Positions 26,152 through 33,573 of a stretch of 39,807 nt of DNA are shown in pieces; within the stretch, counting starts at the first letter, position 1; each line of letters opens with the position of its first letter. The notes below the pieces were generated by a model. It was given only the letters and a program-made list of their open reading frames with translations. It searched no databases and was not told the DNA's origin. This stretch comes from Microbulbifer okhotskensis (lineage in GTDB: Bacteria > Pseudomonadota > Gammaproteobacteria > Pseudomonadales > Cellvibrionaceae): assembly GCF_023895975.1 (NCBI RefSeq), contig NZ_JALBWM010000035.1, forward strand, positions 1-39,807, read 5' to 3'. The translations under genes were made by a program, and so were the position numbers.

Positions 26152-26830
26152 ACGTTTATCCAACTGCCTGGCTCGAAGTCTCGCCCGTTGCTTGTTGTGT
26201 GGAGCGCGCGCAGGAGACGGCGGCGTTTGCTCAGCCTGCAGCCAGGAATTGCCACAACTGGGCAACGCCTGTGTCCTCTGTGCCCTGCCAATAGCCACCC
26301 CCGGCAGCAGCTGCCCGAGCTGTTTACAAAGACCGCCACCCTTCGCCAAAGTCAGTGCCGCCTGGCAATACGCCTACCCGGTTAACCACTTAATTCAACG
26401 CTTTAAATACCACCGGGATCTGGCTGCCGGCCACAGTCTCGCACAGCTGGCAGCCCAGCAATTAGGCGCTCCGCAGCAAATTCCAGACCTGCTCGCCCCC
26501 GTGCCCCTGCACTGGCTCCGCTACTGGCAACGCGGTTACAACCAAGCTCAATTGATAGCCTCTGCCATGGGGCAGCACTGGCAACTCCCGGTAGAACCCA
26601 GGTTGCTGCGTAAAACGTCCCGCACCAAGACCCAATCGCAACTGCGCCGCGCCCAAAGGCTGAATAACCTGCTGGATAGTTTCACCGTACGCCGGGAGAT
26701 TCGCGGCTTACATATCGGGTTGGTGGACGACGTTCTGACTACCGGAGCTACCCTGGAAGCGGTTACTCACAAACTACTGGAAGCCGGCGCAAAACAGGTC
26801 AGTGCCTTCATTTTGGCCAGAACGCCATGA
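26141..26830 (+). CDS. comF: ComF-family phosphoribosyltransferase-like protein
   Basis: A 229-residue protein with the ComF layout: an N-terminal cysteine cluster (CLLCGA, CSAC, CVLCALPI, CPSC) probably binding zinc, then a PRTase-type domain with the PRPP-loop motif GLVDDVLTTGATLEAV (about 192-207). ComF is needed for DNA uptake in natural transformation in several bacteria, probably acting in the cytoplasm on incoming single strands; its precise reaction is unclear. The ATG at 26141 is the only start before the first CxxC, and it lies 2 bp before the perfect BirA half-site, whose bases form codons 1-4. Its position next to bioB on the opposite strand is common in Gammaproteobacteria. Confidence 0.92.
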   Translation: MVYKRLSNCLARSLARCLLCGARAGDGGVCSACSQELPQLGNACVLCALPIATPGSSCPSCLQRPPPFAKVSAAWQYAYPVNHLIQRFKYHRDLAAGHSLAQLAAQQLGAPQQIPDLLAPVPLHWLRYWQRGYNQAQLIASAMGQHWQLPVEPRLLRKTSRTKTQSQLRRAQRLNNLLDSFTVRREIRGLHIGLVDDVLTTGATLEAVTHKLLEAGAKQVSAFILARTP

Positions 26831-26951
26831 CTATTCGGCGCGACTACAGATAGACCAATAGTCACATAGACGTCACAATACCTTGCCTTGCCGTCCTGGC
26901 ACCTCAGTCCTCTACGGCCAGCACTGCTAAGGTTCTAAACAGTGACTAATT

Positions 26952-26975
26952 GCCCGCATATCAGTGGTTGCGGGC
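26952..26975 (+). promoter_or_regulatory. Hairpin touching the ribosome site of the KAS III-like gene
   Basis: GCCCGCA and TGCGGGC form a seven-base perfect stem with a ten-base loop. The stem ends right next to GAGGG (26976-26980), the ribosome site for the ATG at 26989. Such a hairpin could modulate ribosome access, but a chance GC hairpin cannot be excluded. Confidence 0.3.
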
Positions 26976-26988
26976 GAGGGATTCAGCG

Positions 26989-28134
26989 ATGAATGAATAC
27001 AAATTGCCACGGGGCATTGTCATCAGCGGCACCGGCCTGTGGACCCCGCCAGAAGCCATCAGCAATGAAGAGTTGGTGGACGCCTACAACACCTACGCCA
27101 AGCAGTACAATCTCAAGCATACGCAGGAGATTGAAGCCGGTGAACTCGCGGCAAAGCCATACTCCTCGGCGGAATTTATTGAGAAGGCCTCCGGTATCAA
27201 GAGCCGCTACGTGGTGACCCGCGACGGCATTCTGGACCCGGAGCGTATGCGCCCCCTCATTCCGGAGCGCAGTGATGAGGAGATGAGCGTGCAGGCCGAG
27301 ATGGGGCTGGAAGCCGCCAGGCTGGCCCTGGAGAAAGCCGGTAAGCAAGCCTCCGATGTGGATATGGTTATCGTTGGCGCCTCTTATATGCAGCGCGCCT
27401 ACCCCGCCATCGCCATCGAAATCCAGGGCGCTCTCGGCATCGACGGCTTCGCATTCGATATGGAAGTCGCCTGCTCCTCTGCCACTTTCTCTTTGCAGCG
27501 TGCCGTAGATGCGATCAGTTCGGGCTCCGCCAGTACTGTGCTGGTCATCAATGCCGAACTGGCCTCCCCCCAGGTAGACTTCACCGACCGTGACAGCCAC
27601 TTTATTTTTGGCGATGTGGCCGTAGCCAGTGTCCTGGAACGCAGTGAGACCTGCACCCAAGACAGCGCCTGGGAGGTTCTCGGTACCAAGGCGAAGACCG
27701 TATTCTCCAATAACATTCGCTCCAACTTTAGTTACGCCGCCAGAGCTGCAGATGTAGACCCCTTCGGCCCTGGTAAATTGTTCCGCCAAAATGGTCGCAA
27801 AGTATTTAAAGAGGTTTGCCCCATGGCTGCGGCTCATATTGAGACCCACCTGCGCGAGACCGACACAAACCCGGATACGATAGGCCGTTACTGGCTGCAT
27901 CAGGCCAACATCAATATGAATAACCTGATTGCCAAAAAGTTAATGGGGGAGAGTGCCACCGCGGAGCGTGCTCCCGTGGTACTGGACCGATACGCCAACA
28001 CTGCCAGTGCGGGTTCGGTGATTGCTTTTAACCTGCACAGTGATGACCTGGAGATTGGCGACCGGGGTATCATCTGCTCATTTGGAGCCGGTTATTCCAT
28101 TGGCAGTTTGGTATTGGAAAAAATTGCCCTGTAG
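26989..28134 (+). CDS. Beta-ketoacyl-ACP synthase III-like condensing enzyme
   Basis: A 381-residue thiolase-fold enzyme. The triad of FabH-type synthases is present: Cys162 in MEVACSSATF, His304 in YWLHQANINMNN, Asn337 in RYANTASAGS. It is about 60 residues longer than Escherichia coli FabH, with an insertion near 30-100 (DAYNTYAKQYN onward). Pseudomonas has a FabH-like protein of similar length (PA3286) that feeds octanoyl-CoA from beta-oxidation into fatty acid synthesis; this could be its counterpart, but I cannot confirm orthology. The start is set by GAGGG 8 bp before ATG 26989; the open frame has 13 more codons upstream without a good site. No acyl-carrier or reductase genes are adjacent. 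Confidence 0.9.
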   Translation: MNEYKLPRGIVISGTGLWTPPEAISNEELVDAYNTYAKQYNLKHTQEIEAGELAAKPYSSAEFIEKASGIKSRYVVTRDGILDPERMRPLIPERSDEEMSVQAEMGLEAARLALEKAGKQASDVDMVIVGASYMQRAYPAIAIEIQGALGIDGFAFDMEVACSSATFSLQRAVDAISSGSASTVLVINAELASPQVDFTDRDSHFIFGDVAVASVLERSETCTQDSAWEVLGTKAKTVFSNNIRSNFSYAARAADVDPFGPGKLFRQNGRKVFKEVCPMAAAHIETHLRETDTNPDTIGRYWLHQANINMNNLIAKKLMGESATAERAPVVLDRYANTASAGSVIAFNLHSDDLEIGDRGIICSFGAGYSIGSLVLEKIAL

Positions 28135-28241
28135 CTTTGCGATATTTTCGGAGTTCGGAAACAAACACCGATCTCCGAAACAACCTCTCTAAAACGAACC
28201 AGGGTTTTAATAATCGGCGACCAGGCCTTCACAAATATCTA

Positions 28242-28730
28242 TTAAAGCTCTACGCGATCCAGTCGCAACGCATAGCAGCCATAAGTAGTGAAGCGCAGCA
28301 GAGCGAAATCAATCTCATCCCGCGTAAAATATTCACTCACCCCTGTATGTATTTGTTCAGGGCTCACCAGTTTCGCAGATACGATATCCTCCTCAATGCT
28401 GTAGGCGCGAAGTACTAGTTGCACACCACACTTGAAGTAGTCCTCCGCATTATTATTCAGCAGGGGAAAACTTTTCTGTGCTCTGAACTCTTGCTCCGGC
28501 TGCGCCAGCACAAACACAGGTCCGTACTCTCGATAGGGACCGGCGCAAGTGAAAGGGCAGTAGCTGGCCAGGAGAATTTTCTCCCCGGGCCGCGCACGCC
28601 GCAGCACATCACGGCACGGTTCACCACCCTGGGCACGCAGCTGCCGCACCGGTTGCTCTAAATCATCTAGACCTACTTCGCGAACCTTTTGTAAAAAACC
28701 ATCGCAGATAGGTGTTACGGTAAAAGTCAT
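28242..28730 (-). CDS. DUF1203 protein
   Basis: A 162-residue protein with the DUF1203 signature: CRDVLRRARPGEKILLASYCPF, then GPYREYGPVFVLAQ, then YFTRDEIDFALLRFTTYGCYALRLDRVE near the end. No signal peptide or membrane segment. The family is common in Proteobacteria and has no known function. It converges on the KAS III-like gene and is separated by about 100 bp from the PadR gene upstream. Confidence 0.85.
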   Translation of the reverse strand: MTFTVTPICDGFLQKVREVGLDDLEQPVRQLRAQGGEPCRDVLRRARPGEKILLASYCPFTCAGPYREYGPVFVLAQPEQEFRAQKSFPLLNNNAEDYFKCGVQLVLRAYSIEEDIVSAKLVSPEQIHTGVSEYFTRDEIDFALLRFTTYGCYALRLDRVEL

Positions 28731-28834
28731 GACTGGGGTCGCCCACTGGCTAAAAGAAGCAGGTTACTGAACACCAGACGCCATTGCTGGCCAGATTCGG
28801 GCGCGTCATTAGAGTGAGTTGCCCGTCACTGCGA

Positions 28835-29380
28835 TTATGTTTTAACGGACTCTTCAAGCTCCTCCAACAGACCTTCCGCCCAGCGGATCCAGGTCTTCTC
28901 CGCCTCTATACCGAATAACAGAGTCTGGTGTGCAAGCCAGTATCGCTCCTGTAATGCAGTATCACTCTTCAATACCCGCTCGTTCTGCTCCTGGTAGTTT
29001 TGCAGGGAAGCTCTGTGCTGGTGCAGTTGCGCCTCCACAGCATCGCGCTGTTCATCTCGACTCAGGTTGTGGCCGGCAAACATCCGCACCAGAAATGGCT
29101 CGCGGATCTTTTGTGGGGCACTGGGCTGTATAACCCACTCCCGCAGCTCGGCACGCCCCAGCTCAGTAAGGCTATAAACCTTTTTATCTGGCTTGCCTGC
29201 CTGGGTCTGCTCCTCACAATCCAGCAAACCCTCTTGATGCAGCTTGTGCAGTTCCCGGTACATCTGTTGATGACTGGCACTCCAGAAGTGCGAGACACTG
29301 CGCTCAAAGCGACGCTTAAGGTCGTAACCGCTGCCGGGCTCTATGTCCAACAGGGTGAGAACAGCAAAACGCAGGGACAT
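28835..29380 (-). CDS. PadR-family transcriptional regulator
   Basis: A 181-residue regulator. The N-terminal winged helix-turn-helix is clear: MSLRFAVLTLLDIEPGSGYDL, then FWSASHQQMYRELHKL, then the wing KKVYSLTELGRAELREW. A C-terminal four-helix part (about 90-175; the PadR C-terminal/Vir_act type) mediates dimerisation. The operator-like palindrome at 29399-29416 lies 19 bp before its ATG, so it probably represses itself. The divergent AlaE-type gene is the natural second target, and a lone copy of the same half-site occurs at 29545-29551 before it. Confidence 0.92.
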   Translation of the reverse strand: MSLRFAVLTLLDIEPGSGYDLKRRFERSVSHFWSASHQQMYRELHKLHQEGLLDCEEQTQAGKPDKKVYSLTELGRAELREWVIQPSAPQKIREPFLVRMFAGHNLSRDEQRDAVEAQLHQHRASLQNYQEQNERVLKSDTALQERYWLAHQTLLFGIEAEKTWIRWAEGLLEELEESVKT

Positions 29381-29398
29381 GAAGACTCCAACTCATAT

Positions 29399-29416
29399 TA
29401 TGCAAAGAGTTGCATA
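29399..29416 (-). promoter_or_regulatory. Likely PadR operator
   Basis: TATGCAA-AGAG-TTGCATA is a perfect seven-base inverted repeat in the short space before the PadR gene; flanking bases extend it imperfectly. PadR proteins typically bind such AT-rich dyads containing ATGC or ATGT cores. Confidence 0.65.
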
Positions 29417-29544
29417 TTAACCGTAGCCAAGTCCTCATGACTAGCTAGCACCTTACGCCAATAAGATGATTAGATTAAAAGTTTATTAAAAAATAGGACA
29501 AATATATCGCCAGATACCAACAGTCGAGATGCAAGGCTAGCTTT

Positions 29545-29565
29545 TATGCAAATTGTAGATATAAT
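29545..29565 (+). promoter_or_regulatory. Putative alaE-like promoter with PadR half-site
   Basis: A perfect -10 box TATAAT (29560-29565) lies 57 bp before the AlaE-type start. Just before it, TATGCAA (29545-29551) repeats the half-site of the PadR-gene operator. No good -35 box is seen, which would suit an activated or weak promoter. Confidence 0.35.
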
Positions 29566-29621
29566 CACCGTCTTGCCGCCAAAGTTGTTTAGGCGGCGTA
29601 TCGCACGAGGTTGTCTGCTCC

Positions 29622-30119
29622 ATGTCCGCGCCCGCACTCTCCCCTAACTGCTCAGATGCTGAGACCGCAAAGATGTCGCGCGCGCGCCGCTGGGATTTCC
29701 TCCTGGATATCTTCGCAATGAACAGCTTTTCCTGGGCGGTGGCAATCCCTATCGAATTGTTCCTGGCCGGAATGAGCTGGAGTGAACACCTAAAAGTCCG
29801 CCTGATGGCGCTGGTGTTTAATACCCTTATCGCCCGCCCTTTCAGTGTGTACCGCAACTGGATCGTGAACCGTTTCGGCGGCGGTGGTTTTATCAATTCA
29901 TACTTGGTAGACACCTTTGTATTCCTCAGCTTTCAGTTCCCTCTGTATATGGCCAATATGCACCTGGGCGGCGCCAGCTGGGACGAAATTGCCACTGCCA
30001 GTATCACCTTTATGCTGATTGCCGGTGCGCTCGGGCGACCCTATGGAATTTATCTCGACTGGGTGCGCCGAGTGTGGATTAATACGCTGGTCCCCCTGTG
30101 GAGCAGGCCCGCTGACTGA
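29622..30119 (+). CDS. alaE: AlaE-family L-alanine exporter
   Basis: A four-helix inner-membrane protein of 165 residues, matching the AlaE family (Escherichia coli AlaE has 149), which exports L-alanine using the proton gradient. Signature parts: DIFAMNSFSWAVAIPIELFLAGMS with its first 20 residues forming helix 1, RLMALVFNTLIARPFSVYRNW, VDTFVFLSFQFPLY, and GRPYGIYLDWVRR. The ATG at 29673 (MSRARRWDF) would give 148 residues and may be the real start; neither ATG has a strong ribosome site. It is followed 40 bp later by an Asp/Glu racemase-family gene, which may share the transcript, and it is divergent from the PadR gene. Confidence 0.88.
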   Translation: MSAPALSPNCSDAETAKMSRARRWDFLLDIFAMNSFSWAVAIPIELFLAGMSWSEHLKVRLMALVFNTLIARPFSVYRNWIVNRFGGGGFINSYLVDTFVFLSFQFPLYMANMHLGGASWDEIATASITFMLIAGALGRPYGIYLDWVRRVWINTLVPLWSRPAD

Positions 30120-30159
30120 CGGGATACCGGTACTCGATTAAGTATTACGAGAGAGGAAC

Positions 30160-30861
30160 ATGACTGTGTTGACCGATAACGCCATTGAAAACAGTTCCAT
30201 GACCGTTGGCGTGGTCGCCGGCACCCCGACCGATACCCGCTTTGGGTTGGAATTCCTGGCTGCACGTCAGCTGCGCGGTGTCGGCCTTTCCCTGTCCTCC
30301 TCCCCCCAAGCTCAAACCCATTTGCAAGCCCTGGAGCGCGGTGCCCTCACCCAGCAACTGATCGAAGCCATAGCGCAGCTTCACCAAGCCGGTGCCCAGG
30401 CCGCCATGATTTATTGCAATTCGCTCTCCGGTGCCGTGGATATGGCGGCGGTCAAAGCCGCCTCACCGATCGAGGTGGTATCTCCACTGGAAGTCTACGC
30501 CGAACTCACCCAGCGCTATCGAAACTTTGGGCTGCTCGCAGCCAACTGCCAGAGCTGTGCCAATATTGAAAGGGAAATTCTCGAGCGTAATAAAACAGCC
30601 AAAGTGATTGGCATCGGCAATCTACAAATTGTCGAAGATATCGAGGACGGATTGACGGCGGAAACGATCGTGCACCAGCACGCTCTAGACGATCTGGTTT
30701 CGGCTCTGGTCAAAAGCGGAGTGCAGATTTTGATTTTGGGTTGCACCCATTTTGATTATTTTTATCGAGAACTTCTCGCCCACTGTGACGGTATCCGCCT
30801 GTTCCTGCCGTCAGAGCGTATGCTGCAATTACTGCAGGAGCGGATTCCCCAGGCGGCCTAA
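30160..30861 (+). CDS. Aspartate/glutamate racemase-family protein
   Basis: A 233-residue member of the two-cysteine racemase family. Both catalytic cysteines are seen in the expected settings: Cys86 in MIYCNSLSG and Cys195 in LILGCTHFDY. The N-terminal TVGVVAGTPTDTRFG is the usual first strand and phosphate-binding turn. Substrate could be Asp, Glu or another amino acid or hydantoin; it is shorter than MurI and lacks several MurI features. GAGAGG 5 bp before ATG supports the start. Forty bp separate it from the alanine exporter gene, which suggests a shared role in amino-acid handling. Confidence 0.85.
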   Translation: MTVLTDNAIENSSMTVGVVAGTPTDTRFGLEFLAARQLRGVGLSLSSSPQAQTHLQALERGALTQQLIEAIAQLHQAGAQAAMIYCNSLSGAVDMAAVKAASPIEVVSPLEVYAELTQRYRNFGLLAANCQSCANIEREILERNKTAKVIGIGNLQIVEDIEDGLTAETIVHQHALDDLVSALVKSGVQILILGCTHFDYFYRELLAHCDGIRLFLPSERMLQLLQERIPQAA

Positions 30862-31330
30862 CCGGTGGTTAAAAAGGGCTTGCCAAGCAGATCCGCATAA
30901 GCTCTACAATCAATCACTGATACCCTTAATTTGCAGCCCGAACCTTTCTGTTCGGGTGTGCAGATTGCGGCTAGAAAACCTCAAAGTATTCATTCGCTTG
31001 TCGTCAAAATACGCTCCACTGACTGCCGGGTTGCCGTCAGATCCCCCCCTGTAATCCCATGCAATTTGCCGGTTACTGCTCCGCCAAGCCGCCTCTCAAT
31101 CTCCGCCCAACACAAGCCTTGCGGGGGCGGGCTGGTAATTTATGTCCTCAAACAATCATTCAAGCGCCAACCTGGGTTACTACGCCGTAGAAAAATTTCT
31201 CTTGTACCAAAAGCGGCCTTATTGCAGTATCAAAAACCTCTGATGTGCCGAGGTGTCAATTAAAACAACTTACATAAAAATCAATGCGGACTGTAGGAAC
31301 TAGTCCAATTTAACAACGTTGGTTACAAGG
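30862..31330. other. Intergenic stretch with a short hairpin
   Basis: About 470 bp without a supported gene; the open frames here have no motif or ribosome site. A seven-base perfect hairpin, CCCGAAC-CTTTCT-GTTCGGG, is at 30937-30956, about 75 bp past the racemase gene, but no T-run follows. The right part must contain the promoter of the next gene; I cannot place it. Confidence 0.55.
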
Positions 31331-32704
31331 ATGATAGAAACCACTTTCTCTGGGGGCATGCCCTCTCGTAGCGTTTTAGCGCGCGCCATATGCCTGGGCC
31401 TATTAGTGTCGGGCTCCGTATTTATTTCGAGCACCGCTCAAGCCAATGCGATAGATGTACTACAACGACAGATTCCAGCTTTTTGGCTGGGAATACCCAT
31501 ATTACTATTAATACTCGTTTGTGCGACGGCAATTAGTAGACAGTTAAAATTGGGGGAATTAGCCCGAGAAACCCGTACGCGAATTAAAAACCTGAGCACT
31601 GAAAATAGTGGTTTGTCTCAGCAGATACATGGCCGCAACAGTGAATTCACTGTACAAGAAAAACAATTAGCCGATACCCGCGGCGAACTGGAGCAGTTGC
31701 GCCAGGAAAAATCTGACCTGCTCACCGTTACCCGACATCACTTACAGCATCCCCTCGATACTCTCCTCGGCACCTTAAACTTGCTTGCCCGCAGCGAGGA
31801 CAATAATACCCGAGCCCTTGTAGAAATCGGCAAACGGCAGTTAAATTCCGCCCTAAAATCCCTCGAAGACTTACATCGGTGCGATAAAGTTGAAACCGTT
31901 GAACTCAAACTACCAGCGGAAACCAACCGCGCTCCCGCAGCACAACTATCCGTCCTGTTAATTGAAAACAGCAAGCACGATTCCCTGCAGCCTTCCCTCG
32001 AAGCCATGGCTCATAACGTACAGCGGGAATGCAACGGTATCGACGGCAGCAGTGCAGCTCTGCAAAAAAAATTCGACTTGATTTTGACCGATACACATCT
32101 GCCACTCATGGATGGAGTTGAGGCTGTACGGGAAATACGCAGAGAGCGCGGCTCTGAACTCCCTATTTTTGCCCTGCTGCAAAATGCCAGTTCGGGCGAT
32201 AAGGAACGCTATCAGGCTCGGGGGTTTACCGGCGTATTAACCCACCCTATTGGCGATCGACAGTTGATGCAACTGATGAGCTGGGCCCTGCGTCGCAGTC
32301 AAGGTGTCGGCGGTTTACAGAGCATAAAACCCACCCGCCTATTGAATGCCAATACCTTATTCCGGCAGCGGGATACGCTGGATCACCAGACTTTCGCTGA
32401 ACTGCTCAGCGAACGCACTGCCACACTGCCCAAGCACGTCACCGCACTCACCAGCGCCATCACCGGCCGCCACTGGCTGGATGCCGAACAGCAGGCCCAA
32501 GGCCTGTCCCGGTCTGCCGCTGAGGTCGGCCTTGAAACGATCGCCGCACGCCTGCGGACCCTTGCCGCCAACCTTTCTATCGATAGCGAAAGGGAACACT
32601 GCCGCCAGCAGCGCACCGAGCTGCTGCAGCTAATGCGGGAATCCGTGCGCCAGTTAAAAGCCTGGCGCGAGCGCAATGTACATACCGAATGGGCACTAAA
32701 ATAA
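31331..32704 (+). CDS. Degenerate hybrid-kinase-like protein: signal/TM, pseudo-HisKA, REC, pseudo-HPt
   Basis: About 457 residues. A signal-like segment (ending SSTAQA) and a membrane helix (about 52-68) lead into a coiled coil (75-130). Next is a HisKA-like helix, TRHHLQHPLDTLLGTLNLL, with a histidine at the phospho-site position (about 136). No ATP-binding domain follows. Instead a receiver domain starts near 205 (LSVLLIENSKHD) with Asp254 in DLILTDTHLPLMDG, but the switch Thr is Leu (ALLQNA) and the conserved Lys is His (GVLTHPIG). The C terminus (about 345-457) looks like an HPt bundle in which AHxLKGSA has become AQGLSRSAAEVG, so the phospho-His is Gln390. It cannot be a kinase; perhaps a scaffold or a phosphate-independent regulator. 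The start could also be TTG 31319. Confidence 0.7.
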   Translation: MIETTFSGGMPSRSVLARAICLGLLVSGSVFISSTAQANAIDVLQRQIPAFWLGIPILLLILVCATAISRQLKLGELARETRTRIKNLSTENSGLSQQIHGRNSEFTVQEKQLADTRGELEQLRQEKSDLLTVTRHHLQHPLDTLLGTLNLLARSEDNNTRALVEIGKRQLNSALKSLEDLHRCDKVETVELKLPAETNRAPAAQLSVLLIENSKHDSLQPSLEAMAHNVQRECNGIDGSSAALQKKFDLILTDTHLPLMDGVEAVREIRRERGSELPIFALLQNASSGDKERYQARGFTGVLTHPIGDRQLMQLMSWALRRSQGVGGLQSIKPTRLLNANTLFRQRDTLDHQTFAELLSERTATLPKHVTALTSAITGRHWLDAEQQAQGLSRSAAEVGLETIAARLRTLAANLSIDSEREHCRQQRTELLQLMRESVRQLKAWRERNVHTEWALK

Positions 32705-32749
32705 GTATCCACAACCTGTAAGCCCTGTACCCTGGCCGCTAATAGTGCC

Positions 32750-32785
32750 AGGGTCTTGCTGCGCCATCAGGGGCAGCAAGACCCT
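32750..32785. repeat. Perfect 13-bp inverted repeat between two genes
   Basis: AGGGTCTTGCTGC and GCAGCAAGACCCT are exact reverse complements separated by ten bases (GCCATCAGGG). It begins 45 bp after the stop of the kinase-like gene and ends about 107 bp before the next gene. No T-run follows on either strand, so it is not a classic terminator, though it could stop exonucleases or pause polymerase. Confidence 0.85.
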
Positions 32786-32892
32786 ACCCTTCCGTGCTAC
32801 CCATCGCACAAATAACCCATCCCAACGCAGCCAAGTTGAAATGTGTCATCTAAGCCACACTACATTGGGGTGAATAGCAGAGAGAAAAAGTT

Positions 32893-33243
32893 ATGTCAGA
32901 GCAGTACCCCGAACGCACTCAAGAAGCCCGAGAACAAAGCGGGCGTGACCTGGCGATCATGGTCTACTTGATCCAGGCGATTAGTTTATTTACCGCCATA
33001 CCCTTTTTCGTTGGCGTTTTAATTAACTATTTTAAGCGCGACAGTGTTCGCGGCACCCTGGCCGAATCGCATTTTCGCTGGCAGATCCGCACCTTCTGGT
33101 TTTGGCTTCTTTGGCTGATCGTAGGTTCCTGCACAGTATGGGTTGGACTGGGATATGTAATTCTGGCCATCAACTGGATATGGGTGATTTACCGGGTTAT
33201 TCGCGGCTGGCTGGCGCTAATAGACCGGCGTCCAGCTTATTAA
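32893..33243 (+). CDS. Small membrane protein, DUF4870-like
   Basis: A 116-residue protein with a hydrophilic N terminus (about 1-18) and three hydrophobic segments: about 20-46, 66-82 and 84-104. The pattern IQAISLFTAIPFFVGVLINY, then ESHFRWQIRTFWFWLLW and WVIYRVIRGWLAL fits small DUF4870-type membrane proteins. AGAGAAAAAG lies just before the ATG. Function is unknown; context gives no clue. Confidence 0.75.
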   Translation: MSEQYPERTQEAREQSGRDLAIMVYLIQAISLFTAIPFFVGVLINYFKRDSVRGTLAESHFRWQIRTFWFWLLWLIVGSCTVWVGLGYVILAINWIWVIYRVIRGWLALIDRRPAY

Positions 33244-33573
33244 AGGAAACCAGTCCAAATAGGGCCTGAATCAATTTCGGGCCTGAAAAGTTCAATCGTT
33301 TCCACGACTGATTTTAGCCTCCAGCACACAAATAACCCTTCGTATTGCTTTCAATCATCCAGCCCTAGTAGCAGTTAACCAGCAATCAAAAATTCACACC
33401 GAAGTATCCAAACTGGCACATTGTATTAGCAGGCAGCAATCTAACGGCCGCCATAATTTAGGAAAAATTTCCACGAAAGGTTGCAGCAGCAACATTGCAG
33501 GCTTTTCCGCCAAGTGTGCGAAGATATCCATTCGATTTGCTTTCAACAGGTGTTAACAGGGAGAAATAGATTC
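33244..33573. other. Leader/intergenic region before ppc
   Basis: About 330 bp, AT-rich, without a credible gene. The PEP carboxylase frame stays open back to TTG 33481, but the 31 codons (rich in Gln and Cys) do not fit the family. I see no clear hairpin or operator; the ppc promoter must be here. Confidence 0.5.

Noticed and set aside
26983..27900. Long antisense frame (305 codons) inside the KAS III-like gene
   Set aside because: It is the mirror of a gene with an intact triad and strong ribosome site; the antisense protein shows no motif and is rich in shadow-type residues.
30931..31263. 110-codon plus-strand frame in the intergenic region
   Set aside because: Composition and absence of a ribosome site or motif argue against coding.
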